Assembly: GCA_947492575.1 (NCBI GenBank)
Contig: CANLNK010000002.1
Span: 1-64,000 of the forward strand
DNA from: an uncultured Thalassotalea sp.
GTDB lineage: Bacteria; Pseudomonadota; Gammaproteobacteria; Enterobacterales; Alteromonadaceae
DNA length: 64,000 nt
Direction of reading: 5' to 3'
Below, in pieces: positions 55,706 through 64,000 of the stretch. Position numbers and translations under genes: made by a program. Numbering within the stretch: the stretch's first letter is position 1; every line of letters starts with the position of its first letter. Below the pieces are notes generated by a model. That model worked only from the letters and a program-made list of their open reading frames with translations, had not been told where the DNA came from and ran no database searches.

Positions 55706-58015
55706 TTAATTCAGTAACGCAAAGCCACCTGGTACATGGTAAACATTAGCAAAACCGTTACGCTTTAATGTTTTAGCAGCAGCATCACTTCGCTTACCAC
55801 TTCGACAAATACAAATGTATTCCTGTGCATCTTTCGCTTGTTGCTGAGAGCTGACAAAATGTGTGATTTGAGTCAGCGGGATATTAACCATCTGCTTACC
55901 TGCTACCGAGCTCTCCGGGTAAGCTTCAAACTCATGCGGTTCACGCACGTCTACGACAGTGACATTAGGATGTTTCGCAAAAAACGTTGTGAGTTCATTA
56001 GGTGCTAATAAACCAATATCATTCTGGCAAAAGCTAATGGTACCTTGGTCTGCTGCCTGTTCACTTGCAGCAAGCACCTTGTCCATTTCAACTTTCTTCG
56101 ATACAAAATCCTCAACTGGCGTTTCACCACTTAATACGTTCTTCAATAAATCATTGGTGTTCTTTTCCATGCCAAGCGTCGTTGAGAACAACCCTTGATA
56201 ATCATGGCGAGGACAAATGATCGTGTCATCAGCAATAACGTGATGAAGCTTTTGCAGAGAATGATACAAAGCTTGCGCACAGCCACTATCACCATCTGTA
56301 CGCCCTAGCCCACCAATTTGAACCGTATCGCCAGCAAACACATAATCAATATTATCAGCCAATAGCTGACCATCTTGTGCTGTACCGAGCAGATAAGCTT
56401 GGCTGTTTGCGCAATAGCCGGAAAGCGGCAATTTGGCTAGCACTTTGCTACCCACCGTAATCGCTGGTACTAAACTTCCGTCAGCTAAACTCACTTGTTG
56501 TGAGTTTTCAGGCCAACCCATTTCATCAAAGCGATGGCTAGCTAAAAACTCTGGTACCAGTTCGCGAATCATTTCCGGTTCAAGCACTTGCTGAGTATCC
56601 CGTTGCGTATCCAATACCGCTACCACTTGATATTGCTGACAACGAACTAAGCGCTCAAACTTGTTTACCAGCTCTGCGCTAGCATCAATCAACACACATT
56701 GCTTACTCGCTTTGTCGACATAGCACCAAGTACATTGTTGATCATATAGCCATTGCTGCAGGCCATCGACACCAAACTCGCTGTTGTCAAAAGTGTCAGA
56801 CAAAAGTAGGCAGCTATGTTTAAGCGCTGTAACCGCTTGAGTAATGGCGTGACACGCTGCATCGATCTCAGCTTGTGTAGTCGCTGGCCCAAATGAAAGT
56901 CGAATAGCAGACTCACTTTGCCAACGAGGCTTGCCCATCGCATCCAGTACGAAACTGCCCGTGACTTTTGATGAACACGCCGAACCAGAACTTACTCGAA
57001 TTCTCGCCGCGTCAAACAAGTCCATAATGTCCTTGCTCGATAACCCACGCACCGAAAAGTTAAGGGTTGTCGGCAAAGAACAGCTCAGGTCATGATTAAA
57101 AATAATGTCAGGAAATGCTTTGGTAAGCGTGTTAACCAACTGCTCACGATAGGCTAATAAGGTTTCATGATCTTTAAATGTGTTATCGCTTTTGTCGTCA
57201 AGCAAGCTCAATATAGCTTGCAACGCCGCAATTCCCGGTAGGTTTTCAGTCCCCGAACGGAGACCACTCTCTTGACCACCGCCAGCGATAAAAGGCGTGT
57301 ACGGTGCACCTTCTCTTACATAAAGCACACCAATGCCTTTAGGTGCATATAACTTGTGACCGCTAAAAGGTGCATAGTCAATCGTTGTTTCAGCAATATT
57401 GAGTGAAAGCTTTCCTAAAGCTTGCACGCAATCCACCATCCATTTAACCGTGGCGTTATTATCACGGATCACTTTTTCGAGTAACTCTAGATTCTGGAAA
57501 ACACCCGTTTCATTATTCGCCGCCATGGTACAAATAATGAGAGCATCACCAACGTTCTGCTCAATAAACTCGGCATCTAAAATGCCTCTCTCATCCACGG
57601 GAATAGCAATGACCTTGGCACCAATATCGAGCATTTTATTCCAGTGTTTCAACGTCTCGGGTACCGCTTTATGCTCTGTTGCTCCGTATAGCAGTAGTGG
57701 TTCCTCTTGCGTGATACCTGCTTCTTTGGCCGACTGCAATGCAGAAATGATAGCTGTTTGAATACCTTCTGTTGCGCCGCTGGTAAAAGTCACTTCACCA
57801 GTAGAAGCGCCAATCACTTTTCTCACCAAAGTACGCGTAGTCTCCAGAATGTACTTAGCTTTAATACCTGTAATATGGCTACTACTTGGGTTGCCATAAC
57901 ATAACTGCATCGTATGCATCGCTGCTTCAGCCGCTTGGGGCAGTACCGGCGTGGTGGCGTTATTATCTAAGTAAATTTCATCTTTTTGAGGCTGAATATC
58001 AGTAAGGGAAAGCAT
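55706..58015 (-). CDS. Three-domain sulfur-transfer fusion: cysteine desulfurase, degenerate MBL domain, rhodanese
   Basis: Residues 1-400 are a class V PLP-dependent cysteine desulfurase (NifS/IscS type). The N-terminus is IYLDNNATTP, the PLP lysine is K221 in SGHKLYAPKG, and the catalytic cysteine is C347 in SSGSACSS. Residues ~425-625 resemble persulfide-dioxygenase-type metallo-beta-lactamase domains: FAGDTVQIGGLGRTDG and CPRHDYQG are kept, but the HxHxDH site is replaced by LDTQRDTQQ. Residues ~665-769 are a rhodanese with active cysteine C737 in CICRSGKRS. The last two parts resemble CstB-like proteins. A role in channelling cysteine sulfane sulfur is inferred. Confidence 0.85.
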   Translation of the reverse strand: MLSLTDIQPQKDEIYLDNNATTPVLPQAAEAAMHTMQLCYGNPSSSHITGIKAKYILETTRTLVRKVIGASTGEVTFTSGATEGIQTAIISALQSAKEAGITQEEPLLLYGATEHKAVPETLKHWNKMLDIGAKVIAIPVDERGILDAEFIEQNVGDALIICTMAANNETGVFQNLELLEKVIRDNNATVKWMVDCVQALGKLSLNIAETTIDYAPFSGHKLYAPKGIGVLYVREGAPYTPFIAGGGQESGLRSGTENLPGIAALQAILSLLDDKSDNTFKDHETLLAYREQLVNTLTKAFPDIIFNHDLSCSLPTTLNFSVRGLSSKDIMDLFDAARIRVSSGSACSSKVTGSFVLDAMGKPRWQSESAIRLSFGPATTQAEIDAACHAITQAVTALKHSCLLLSDTFDNSEFGVDGLQQWLYDQQCTWCYVDKASKQCVLIDASAELVNKFERLVRCQQYQVVAVLDTQRDTQQVLEPEMIRELVPEFLASHRFDEMGWPENSQQVSLADGSLVPAITVGSKVLAKLPLSGYCANSQAYLLGTAQDGQLLADNIDYVFAGDTVQIGGLGRTDGDSGCAQALYHSLQKLHHVIADDTIICPRHDYQGLFSTTLGMEKNTNDLLKNVLSGETPVEDFVSKKVEMDKVLAASEQAADQGTISFCQNDIGLLAPNELTTFFAKHPNVTVVDVREPHEFEAYPESSVAGKQMVNIPLTQITHFVSSQQQAKDAQEYICICRSGKRSDAAAKTLKRNGFANVYHVPGGFALLN

Positions 58016-58410
58016 AGGACCACTAATTTGTTAACTACTAATTACTTAACTTGGCCTTTGTGACCAGTATCAGTCTCGCGAATGCCAAGTTAAATCGAAA
58101 AATCGCGCCCATTCTAACCAGTTATAACCAAAACCTCTATCTTATAATTAAAACTTTTATAGGGGTGGTACAGTCCTTTTTATAACCAGAAGGAATGTTA
58201 ATACAAAAGTTCGCCTCCGACGGCATATATCGCGTATGAAGAATACTTATTTCTAATGCTGTGCTAACAATAAATCTCACTTGAGCTTATCAGTCCAATA
58301 AAGTAGCGTAAGCGTCCAGTGATTAAGAAGTTTAATCCACGCTAAATACCAGAGGTACCGCAAACAGGACTGAATGGCAAAGCAGCGTATAGAAAGGATG
58401 AAGCCACAAC
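58016..58410. other. Intergenic region between the sulfur-transfer fusion and a DUF2164 gene
   Basis: These are divergent promoter regions: minus-strand for the fusion gene, plus-strand for the DUF2164 gene. I see no gene, strong hairpin or recognisable operator in the 395 bp. Confidence 0.5.
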
Positions 58411-58656
58411 ATGATAAAGTTATCAACGGAGCAAAAGGCCCATTTAACTAATTCTTTGAAAAGTTACTTAGATAAAGAGCTCGCTATCGAGCTAGGAGAG
58501 TTCGATGCTGAGTTTCTTTGCGACCACATTATTGAGCACTTTGCGCCTTTCTTTTACAACCAAGGCCTCAGTGACGCACAAGTAGTGCTCTCCCAAAAAG
58601 TAGACTTTATCGCAGAAGCGATTGATGAAATTGCTCTACCATTACCAAACGTCTAG
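58411..58656 (+). CDS. DUF2164 family protein
   Basis: Small conserved protein of unknown function. The 81 residues include LKSYLDKELAIELGEFDAEFL, IIEHFAPFFYNQGL and a C-terminal helix FIAEAIDEIALPLP, the DUF2164 pattern. No signal peptide is seen. An AAGGATG lies a little far (13 nt) upstream of the ATG. A weak hairpin with six T's follows at 58752. Confidence 0.85.
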   Translation: MIKLSTEQKAHLTNSLKSYLDKELAIELGEFDAEFLCDHIIEHFAPFFYNQGLSDAQVVLSQKVDFIAEAIDEIALPLPNV

Positions 58657-58751
58657 GTCTAACTGTACTGGTTTGCTAAGAAATCGATGAGCTTCTAGAG
58701 CGCCTCAATTATCGGCGATGCTTACTTGATAACATTTTATACAATAATTTC

Positions 58752-58779
58752 CTACCGTGTTTTTCTAAGGTAGTTTTTT
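58752..58779 (+). terminator. Weak terminator after the DUF2164 gene
   Basis: CTACC (58752-58756) pairs with GGTAG (58769-58773) and is followed by TTTTTT. The five-base stem with a 12-nt loop is weak. Confidence 0.35.
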
Positions 58780-58892
58780 ACATTTATTCTGTATTGGCTT
58801 TGAATAATAGTCCCCACCTCAAACGACAATAAGTGATCGCCTTATCTGATAAACGCGTAATACATAACAAGCGCTATTTAGGAGGGTTTCTC

Positions 58893-59309
58893 ATGGTCAA
58901 ACAACAGTCTTGGCAACTTTTGGGATGGCTCGGGGTCATCCCATTTGTCGCCTGTTTAGTTTTAGCAATGATGAGCATCTCGTTTGGTTCCGTTTCTGCT
59001 CTGCAGGTGTTTATTGTTTACAGTGCATGTATTTGTAGTTTTGTTGCTGGCTCATTGTGGATGAAAACGTCAGAAGCAACACCGACCATCAATTATATCT
59101 CTAATGTAATTACGCTTATCGCTTTTAGTGCAGTGTTACTGCCGCCAACCATGTCACTAATGCTACTGAGCTTTTGTTACGCGGCACTGATGGAATGTGA
59201 GCGATACTTTAAACTTTATAATGACAAACCTGAAGGCTACCAACAAATGCGTAAGCGCATCACTATTATTTTGATATTCGGCCACGTTGCGCTTTTAGCT
59301 GTTGTGTGA
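58893..59309 (+). CDS. DUF3429 family membrane protein
   Basis: Membrane protein of unknown function with four to five predicted helices: WQLLGWLGVIPFVACLVLAM, LQVFIVYSACICSFVAGSLW, YISNVITLIAFSAVLLPPTMSLMLL and a C-terminal helix. The DUF3429 pattern GWLGVIPF and the motif SFVAGSLW are visible. The frame can open at a GTG 20 codons earlier, but AGGAGG stands 7 nt before the ATG at 58893, fixing the start (138 aa). It is the first of three closely packed plus-strand genes. Confidence 0.88.
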   Translation: MVKQQSWQLLGWLGVIPFVACLVLAMMSISFGSVSALQVFIVYSACICSFVAGSLWMKTSEATPTINYISNVITLIAFSAVLLPPTMSLMLLSFCYAALMECERYFKLYNDKPEGYQQMRKRITIILIFGHVALLAVV

Positions 59310-59357
59310 CAAGCACTAACTCTTCCCTCAATCTCCTATCGAGCCTCTGTGACTACT

Positions 59358-59780
59358 ATGACATCTTTGACAATATTTTATGATGGGCAATGCCCGCTTT
59401 GTACGCGAGAAATAAATGCGCTGCGCGCAAGAGACAATAAAGCAGCGATGACTTTTGAAGACTTACATCAAGTGGAGCTTACTGAAAAATATCCAATGAT
59501 ACAAAAAGACCAAGCGTTTCAAATGATACACGGTATTCTGGACGGCAAAGTCATCAAAGGTATCGATGTAAATTATCACGCATGGCGTTTAGTTGGCAAA
59601 GAGAAGTGGGTCTCGCCATTACAATGGCGACTGACAAGGCCTTTAGCAAAGTTGGGATATCGTTTTTTTGCTCGCTACCGTCACCAAATATCAAGCGTTT
59701 ATAGCAAAATTACTGGCGAGGAATGCGGGTGCTCGACAGGTCTTTCGCAGCCTACTTCGAAACAGCAACCAAAGGAATGA
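59358..59780 (+). CDS. DUF393 family thiol-disulfide oxidoreductase-like protein
   Basis: Thioredoxin-fold family related to DCC proteins. The N-terminus FYDGQCPLC carries the CPLC redox motif. The conserved DVNYHAWRLVG and PLQWRLTRPLAKLGYRFFARYR follow. There is no signal peptide. The GTG three codons earlier is a possible start; the ATG at 59358 is preferred, although neither has a clear ribosome site. Its stop overlaps the leader of the SDR gene. Confidence 0.87.
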   Translation: MTSLTIFYDGQCPLCTREINALRARDNKAAMTFEDLHQVELTEKYPMIQKDQAFQMIHGILDGKVIKGIDVNYHAWRLVGKEKWVSPLQWRLTRPLAKLGYRFFARYRHQISSVYSKITGEECGCSTGLSQPTSKQQPKE

Positions 59781-59782
59781 AC

Positions 59783-60574
59783 ATGCAAACTCAATCAGCA
59801 ACGTTAGTCATCGGCGCCAGCAGCCAAATTGCTCAAGCATTGATTAAGCTGCTGGTCGAGCGGGGACAGAAAGTCATAGCCGTTACTCGCAGTCCATTGG
59901 AAGTACCGGAATTAACAAACCAAGAAAGTGTCATAGTCAAAACCTGTAACTACAATGAGGTGAGTATCCCTGAAACAGTCGTCGATATATTTTCGCGCTA
60001 TCACATAAGAAACATCTACATCTGCAACGGAATCCTACATTGCAATGGTGTTTTTCCCGAAAAAAAAGTTGAAGAAGTATCGCTTGATAGTTATCTCACG
60101 GTACTTACCGCCAATACCGTCATTCCGATGCTTTGGCTAAAATATATTGTGCCCCAAATCGAGCAACAAACATCAACACTTACCATTCTCAGCGCTCGGA
60201 TTGGTAGCATCAATGACAATAAGCTTGGTGGCTGGTATAGCTATCGTTCATCTAAAGCAGCTCTTAACATGGCGGTTAAGACACTAGCGATAGAATGTAA
60301 GCGGCGAGCTAAAGCACTTACATTTATTTTGTTTCACCCTGGGACAACGGATACACCACTTTCTAAACCGTTCCAACGAAACGTACCGAAAGGAAAACTA
60401 TTTAGCTGCGAATTCGTTGCCAAAAGGTTACTTGCATTGGTCGACGGGTACTCTGCGGATGACACTGACGAAGAACTAAATGACTTCGTTACACGTTTAT
60501 CTGAGCAAGCCGTTCAAGAAGACACAGAAAATTTAAAGTACATAGACTGGGATGGCCAGCCAATTTCATGGTAA
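59783..60574 (+). CDS. Short-chain dehydrogenase/reductase
   Basis: NAD(P)-dependent oxidoreductase of the SDR superfamily. The N-terminal cofactor loop reads VIGASSQIAQAL instead of the usual TGxxxGIG. The catalytic elements are S in ILSARIGS and Y-x-x-x-K in YRSSK. The substrate is unknown. The frame opens 60 nt earlier, but AAAGGA six nt before the ATG at 59783 fixes the start (263 aa). It lies 2 bp after the DUF393 stop, so the two are coupled. Confidence 0.87.
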   Translation: MQTQSATLVIGASSQIAQALIKLLVERGQKVIAVTRSPLEVPELTNQESVIVKTCNYNEVSIPETVVDIFSRYHIRNIYICNGILHCNGVFPEKKVEEVSLDSYLTVLTANTVIPMLWLKYIVPQIEQQTSTLTILSARIGSINDNKLGGWYSYRSSKAALNMAVKTLAIECKRRAKALTFILFHPGTTDTPLSKPFQRNVPKGKLFSCEFVAKRLLALVDGYSADDTDEELNDFVTRLSEQAVQEDTENLKYIDWDGQPISW

Positions 60575-60641
60575 AAAGAGTCTTCAGTTTCCTAGCTGTT
60601 AATGCGCCATTGGCACAGTTTATTGTTAACCGCGTAAAACG

Positions 60642-60905
60642 CTAAGTACTCATTTCTTGCGACACTAGCTTTACCTTTTTCATAAATTGCTGCCACGTAT
60701 CGTCATTTGGGTAATCAGTGGCATACTTGCCATGAAACATCAATGTAACCAACACTTGGTTGTGCTGAAGGTAACAGGTGTAACCATCGATATCATGCCA
60801 AGCCGTCAAACCATGCCAGTGATATTTACCTTCTTGCAACTCCCCTTTACTTAACACCTGATTAAATACTGCGAGCCCTTGTTTCACATCAAGTTCATTC
60901 TTCAT
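60642..60905 (-). CDS. DUF3081 family protein
   Basis: Small protein of unknown function, found in Gammaproteobacteria of marine origin. MKNELDVKQGLAVFNQVLSKG and DIDGYTCYLQHNQVLVTLMFHGKYATDY match the family. The frame extends 27 codons upstream to another ATG (60986), but the GGAG ahead of the ATG at 60905 and family N-termini favour the shorter form (87 aa). Confidence 0.85.
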   Translation of the reverse strand: MKNELDVKQGLAVFNQVLSKGELQEGKYHWHGLTAWHDIDGYTCYLQHNQVLVTLMFHGKYATDYPNDDTWQQFMKKVKLVSQEMST

Positions 60906-61010
60906 TACAGTGCTTACTCCGTTAAAAACGCTACATTTAAAACTAGTACGTAAAAATGCTGAAGTTAGCTTTCTACTACTCAGCATTCATACTTTATAAA
61001 CTTTAATTGG

Positions 61011-61553
61011 CTAGGCAGCAGGACATTGATAGTAAACCACATCCAAATCGCCAAGTTGTTTGTCGTGATGAACATATTGCTTAACGAATTTCATACCAAG
61101 CTTAGTCATGATGTTAACTGAGCCATTATTTTCAGGCACTGCGATAGCACTGAACGCATCAATATTGCCATTTTCTATAAGAGCTTGCTTAATCTGAATG
61201 GCCGCTTCAGTGGCGTAACCTAGCCCCCACGACTCTCGCTTGAATCGCCAGCCCAGTTCTAAGTTTTTGTACTCAGGCGAGTCGCTAAAATAGTTCATTG
61301 GCCTAACGAGCACCCAGCCTAAATAACGATTATCTTCTACAGTAAATACGCCCCAAAGCCCCCAACCTTTTTTGGGGTTTAAAAAGGCATTTAAGCGCGG
61401 TATGAACCTCTCTTTTATCTCTGTCATAGTTGTCATATGACCACCATTGATATAGCGCATTACTTCAACATCTTGATCAAGCTCGAACAGAAGCTCTGCA
61501 TCAGCTTCTGTAAGCAATCGATAATTCAAACGTTCGCTATTGGCGACTTCCAT
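61011..61553 (-). CDS. GNAT family N-acetyltransferase (RimJ/RimL type)
   Basis: Acetyl-CoA dependent acetyltransferase of unknown substrate. It has the start ERLNYRLLTEADAELLFELD, a middle EYKNLELGWRFKRESWGLGYATEA (motif A with the acetyl-CoA loop) and SVNIMTKLGMKFV near the C-terminus. The TTG at 61583 opens the frame, but AAAGGAAGG just before the ATG at 61553 fixes the start (180 aa). Confidence 0.88.
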   Translation of the reverse strand: MEVANSERLNYRLLTEADAELLFELDQDVEVMRYINGGHMTTMTEIKERFIPRLNAFLNPKKGWGLWGVFTVEDNRYLGWVLVRPMNYFSDSPEYKNLELGWRFKRESWGLGYATEAAIQIKQALIENGNIDAFSAIAVPENNGSVNIMTKLGMKFVKQYVHHDKQLGDLDVVYYQCPAA

Positions 61554-61605
61554 CTTACCTTCCTTTCTTAATGCTATTTTCAATCAAATGTGATTAACGC
61601 CGAAT

Positions 61606-61631
61606 AAAAAGCCCACTTACTGTGGGCTTTT
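61606..61631 (-). terminator. Terminator of the M3 peptidase gene
   Basis: AAAAGCCCAC (61607-61616) and GTGGGCTTTT (61622-61631) form a 10-bp stem around TTACT. A second hairpin TGTAACGC/GCGTTACA (61639-61658) lies between it and the stop codon. Confidence 0.88.
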
Positions 61632-61667
61632 CTCGTATTGTAACGCCAACGCGTTACATTAAACGTT

Positions 61668-63872
61668 TTACTTAGTTACAGGGAAACCACGATCACGCAT
61701 TAACGCATCAACAACAGCGTCTCGACCGCGGAATGCTCGGTAAGCTTCTGCTGGATCAACTGCATTACGCACGCTAAATAAGTGCTCAACTAGTTTGGCT
61801 GCCACTTCTTCATCGTAGTAACCGCCTTCAGCTTCTTCAAATGCTTCTGATGCATCTGATGTTAATACTTCTGCCCACATGTAACCATAGTATGCAGCTG
61901 AGTAGCCTTCACCACTGAACACATGACCGAAGTGTGGTGTACGGTGACGCATTACGATAGACGATGGCATATTCAACTTAGCTAACTCATCACGTTCAAA
62001 CGCATCAGGGTCAATGTTAGCTGGGTCTGTTGTGTGCAGCTTCATATCGATAATCGCCGACGCTAAGTACTCGGTCGTTTTAAAGCCTTCGTTAAAGGTT
62101 GCAGCTTGCTTGATTTTAGCAACTAGCTCTTTTGGCATTGGCTCGCCAGTTTTGTAGTGAACCAAATACTTATTGATCACTTCGTCAGTCGTTAACCAAC
62201 GTTCTAATAGTTGAGACTGGAACTCAGTATAGTCACGAACACCGCCATTTAACGTTGGGTATTCCACATTAGACGCTAAGAAATGCAATGCATGGCCAAA
62301 CTCGTGGAAGAATGTCTCAGCATCATCAAACGATACTAATGTTGGTTCGCCATCTTTACCTTTAATAAAGTTAGAGTTGTTTGACGAAAGAACGTTTGTT
62401 TTACCATCAAACGTCGTGTGGCTGCGATATGTTGTTGCCCAAGCGCCACTGCGCTTACCTTTACGTGCGTATGGATCTAAATAGAATAAACCAATGTGTT
62501 CGCCAGATGTTTTATCTTTAACGTCCCAAACACGAACATCTTCATGAAATACAGGTATTGAACCATCAGTAATCTCAGTGAAGTCATAGTTGAATAGGCG
62601 ACCTGATACATAGAACATTGCTTCTTGTAGCTTTTCTACTTGTAGGTACTGTTTTACTTCATTTGAATCCAATGCATATTTCTTCATACGCACTTTTTCA
62701 GCGTAGTAACGGTAATCCCAAGGTTTGAATTCTTTGATGCCATCTGCCTTCGCGATTTCCATCATGTCAGCAACTTCTTGGTCAACTCGCGCAATTGCTG
62801 CTGGCCAAACTTTTTCCATCAGTGCGATCGCATTCTCAGGTTTTTTCGCCATGCGATCTTCTAATCGCCAAGACGCATAGTTGTCATAGCCCAATAAGCC
62901 GACGCGCTCATGACGAAGTGTTAAAATTTCTTTGATTAATGCGTTGTTATCAAACTCATCACCATTGTCACCACGGTTGTAGTATGTTTCCCATACTTTT
63001 TTGCGTAGCTCGCGTTCTGTTGAATAAGTTAAGAACGGGTCCATTGATGAACGCGTATTGGTTACTGCAAATTTTCCTTCTTTACCGCGTTCTTTAGCAG
63101 CAGATGCCGCAGCATTTTTGATTGAGTCAGTTAGGCCACCAAGTTGTGACTCATCTAAATACAACACGTAGTTTTCTTCGTCAGCTAGTACATTATTAGC
63201 AAACTTAGTATGAAGTTCAGCAAGACGCTGGTTAATTTCTGCATAGCGCGCTTTTGCATCACCTTCCAACGTAGCACCATTACGCGCAAAACCATTGTAC
63301 ACAAGCCAAACTAAGCGCTGTTGGTCCTTGCGTAACGTCTTCATTTCCTCGCCGTTGTATACTGCTGCTACACGCGCGAATAATTTTTCGTTTTGATTAA
63401 TCTTGGAGAAAAACACTGATAGTTTTGGTGCCATCTCACCTTGAATTTCTCTGAACTCTGGTGACGAATTGTTCGACGACCAAATTCCCCAGTAAGTAAA
63501 AATTCGGTCTAAAACGCTGCCGCTTCGCTCCATAGCAACGATAGTATTATCGAAAGTTGCTGCTTCCGGGTTATTAGCAATTGTTTCAATTTCAGCAAGG
63601 TTTAGTTCCATCCCTTTCTCTAAGGCTGCCTTAAGGCCGGAAACTTCTACTTTATCAAACGCTGGAACACCCTCGAATGGACCTGTCCACTCAGATAGTA
63701 ACAACGCCGCTGCGGCGTTTTCGTCAGTTTTTCCTGCTGCTTTTGTCGCCTGTTGTGTAGCTTCTACTGGCTTTACTTCAGCTTCTGTCGAAGCCGCAGT
63801 TTCTGTTGACTGGTTACAGCCCCACAGTGTGCCAGATACAATCATGGCACTTAAAAGTTTGTTGTATTTCAT
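61668..63872 (-). CDS. M3 family peptidyl-dipeptidase/oligopeptidase lipoprotein (Dcp-like)
   Basis: Zinc metallopeptidase that cleaves oligopeptides or C-terminal dipeptides. The zinc motif HEFGH lies around residue 523 (FFHEFGHALHF). LFYLDPYARKGKRSGAW and RHRTPHFGHVFSGEGYSAAYYGY are M3 blocks. The N-terminus from the ATG at 63872 (MKYNKLLSAMIVSGTLWGC) has lipobox LWGC, placing the enzyme on the envelope. The frame opens at a GTG eight codons earlier. An alanine/threonine-rich linker follows the lipobox. It has 734 residues. Confidence 0.92.
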   Translation of the reverse strand: MKYNKLLSAMIVSGTLWGCNQSTETAASTEAEVKPVEATQQATKAAGKTDENAAAALLLSEWTGPFEGVPAFDKVEVSGLKAALEKGMELNLAEIETIANNPEAATFDNTIVAMERSGSVLDRIFTYWGIWSSNNSSPEFREIQGEMAPKLSVFFSKINQNEKLFARVAAVYNGEEMKTLRKDQQRLVWLVYNGFARNGATLEGDAKARYAEINQRLAELHTKFANNVLADEENYVLYLDESQLGGLTDSIKNAAASAAKERGKEGKFAVTNTRSSMDPFLTYSTERELRKKVWETYYNRGDNGDEFDNNALIKEILTLRHERVGLLGYDNYASWRLEDRMAKKPENAIALMEKVWPAAIARVDQEVADMMEIAKADGIKEFKPWDYRYYAEKVRMKKYALDSNEVKQYLQVEKLQEAMFYVSGRLFNYDFTEITDGSIPVFHEDVRVWDVKDKTSGEHIGLFYLDPYARKGKRSGAWATTYRSHTTFDGKTNVLSSNNSNFIKGKDGEPTLVSFDDAETFFHEFGHALHFLASNVEYPTLNGGVRDYTEFQSQLLERWLTTDEVINKYLVHYKTGEPMPKELVAKIKQAATFNEGFKTTEYLASAIIDMKLHTTDPANIDPDAFERDELAKLNMPSSIVMRHRTPHFGHVFSGEGYSAAYYGYMWAEVLTSDASEAFEEAEGGYYDEEVAAKLVEHLFSVRNAVDPAEAYRAFRGRDAVVDALMRDRGFPVTK

Positions 63873-64000
63873 TATCGATTTATCTCTCTTACACACTCTA
63901 AATTTTACTATTTGATTAGCAGATTTACGTTTGTACAGCTCTTATTGAGGGCTCTGCTTTATCATTTTATCATTGTTATTTTTTCTGCTATCGGTCAATA

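Noticed and set aside
1-64000. Prophage, CRISPR array, integrative element or secretion-system cluster
   Set aside because: No integrase, transposase, phage structural gene, regularly spaced repeat array or such gene cluster was found; nearly all genes are housekeeping or small conserved families.

Overview
The window is a stretch of chromosomal core from an AT-rich marine gammaproteobacterium. The order alaS-lysC-csrA, the complete Na+-translocating NQR complex, the rlmN-pilW-rodZ-ispG-hisS-yfgM-bamB-der block and the many small Alteromonadales-type families (DUF2164, DUF3429, DUF3081, LURP-one, YajG) suggest an Alteromonadales member, probably close to Colwellia/Thalassotalea. The genus is an inference. 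No prophage, insertion sequence with a transposase, CRISPR array or rRNA is visible. Most genes are on the minus strand.

Layout. 1-700: two intact tRNA-Arg(ACG) genes and a tRNA-Ser(GCT), interleaved with two decayed tRNA-Arg relics. 900-8650: M16 protease, csrA, lysC, alaS, recX. 8800-11500: secreted metallo-beta-lactamase-fold hydrolase, SOS-regulated dinB with a perfect LexA box, nqrM. 11670-22660: apbE, a secreted M17 aminopeptidase on the plus strand behind a MITE-like element, a kelch lipoprotein and a secreted HAD phosphatase, followed by the nqrABCDEF operon. The NQR maturation genes apbE and nqrM are therefore separated from the structural genes. 23000-27400: fabV and a TRAP transporter of the 2-oxoacid type. 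27600-36400: bolA, alkB-like, rlmG, yajG, a periplasmic cyclophilin, ampG, a LURP-one protein, chrA and two very small genes. 36600-43800: guaA, guaB, xseA, a PilZ protein, der. 44000-53400: bamB-yfgM-hisS-ispG-rodZ-pilW-rlmN-ndk. 53500-58000: NAD malic enzyme and a cysteine desulfurase/degenerate MBL/rhodanese fusion. 58400-63900: small conserved families, an SDR, a GNAT acetyltransferase and an M3 oligopeptidase lipoprotein.

How the genes work together. The NQR complex sets up a sodium gradient for respiration, with ApbE attaching FMN and NqrM helping cofactor maturation. HisS, AlaS, RlmN, RlmG, Der and the tRNAs serve translation. IspG, RodZ, AmpG and BamB/YfgM serve the envelope. GuaA, GuaB and Ndk make guanine nucleotides.

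Most notable observations. (1) A structured element occurs four times, each 41-50 nt downstream of a minus-strand stop codon (nqrF, guaA, guaB, ndk); its two helices differ in sequence but keep pairing, and the internal-loop motif is conserved. (2) A three-domain sulfur-transfer fusion has a metallo-beta-lactamase domain that has lost its HxHxDH metal site. (3) PilW carries a long acidic linker and a C-terminal LysM domain. (4) The alkB-like gene has no ATG, GTG or TTG at its expected start, but has an ideal Shine-Dalgarno sequence before an ATC codon. Several starts were moved to better-supported codons (alaS, nqrM, apbE, nqrC, nqrA, ampG, guaB, pilW, maeA, DUF3429, SDR, GNAT, DUF3081, M3 peptidase).
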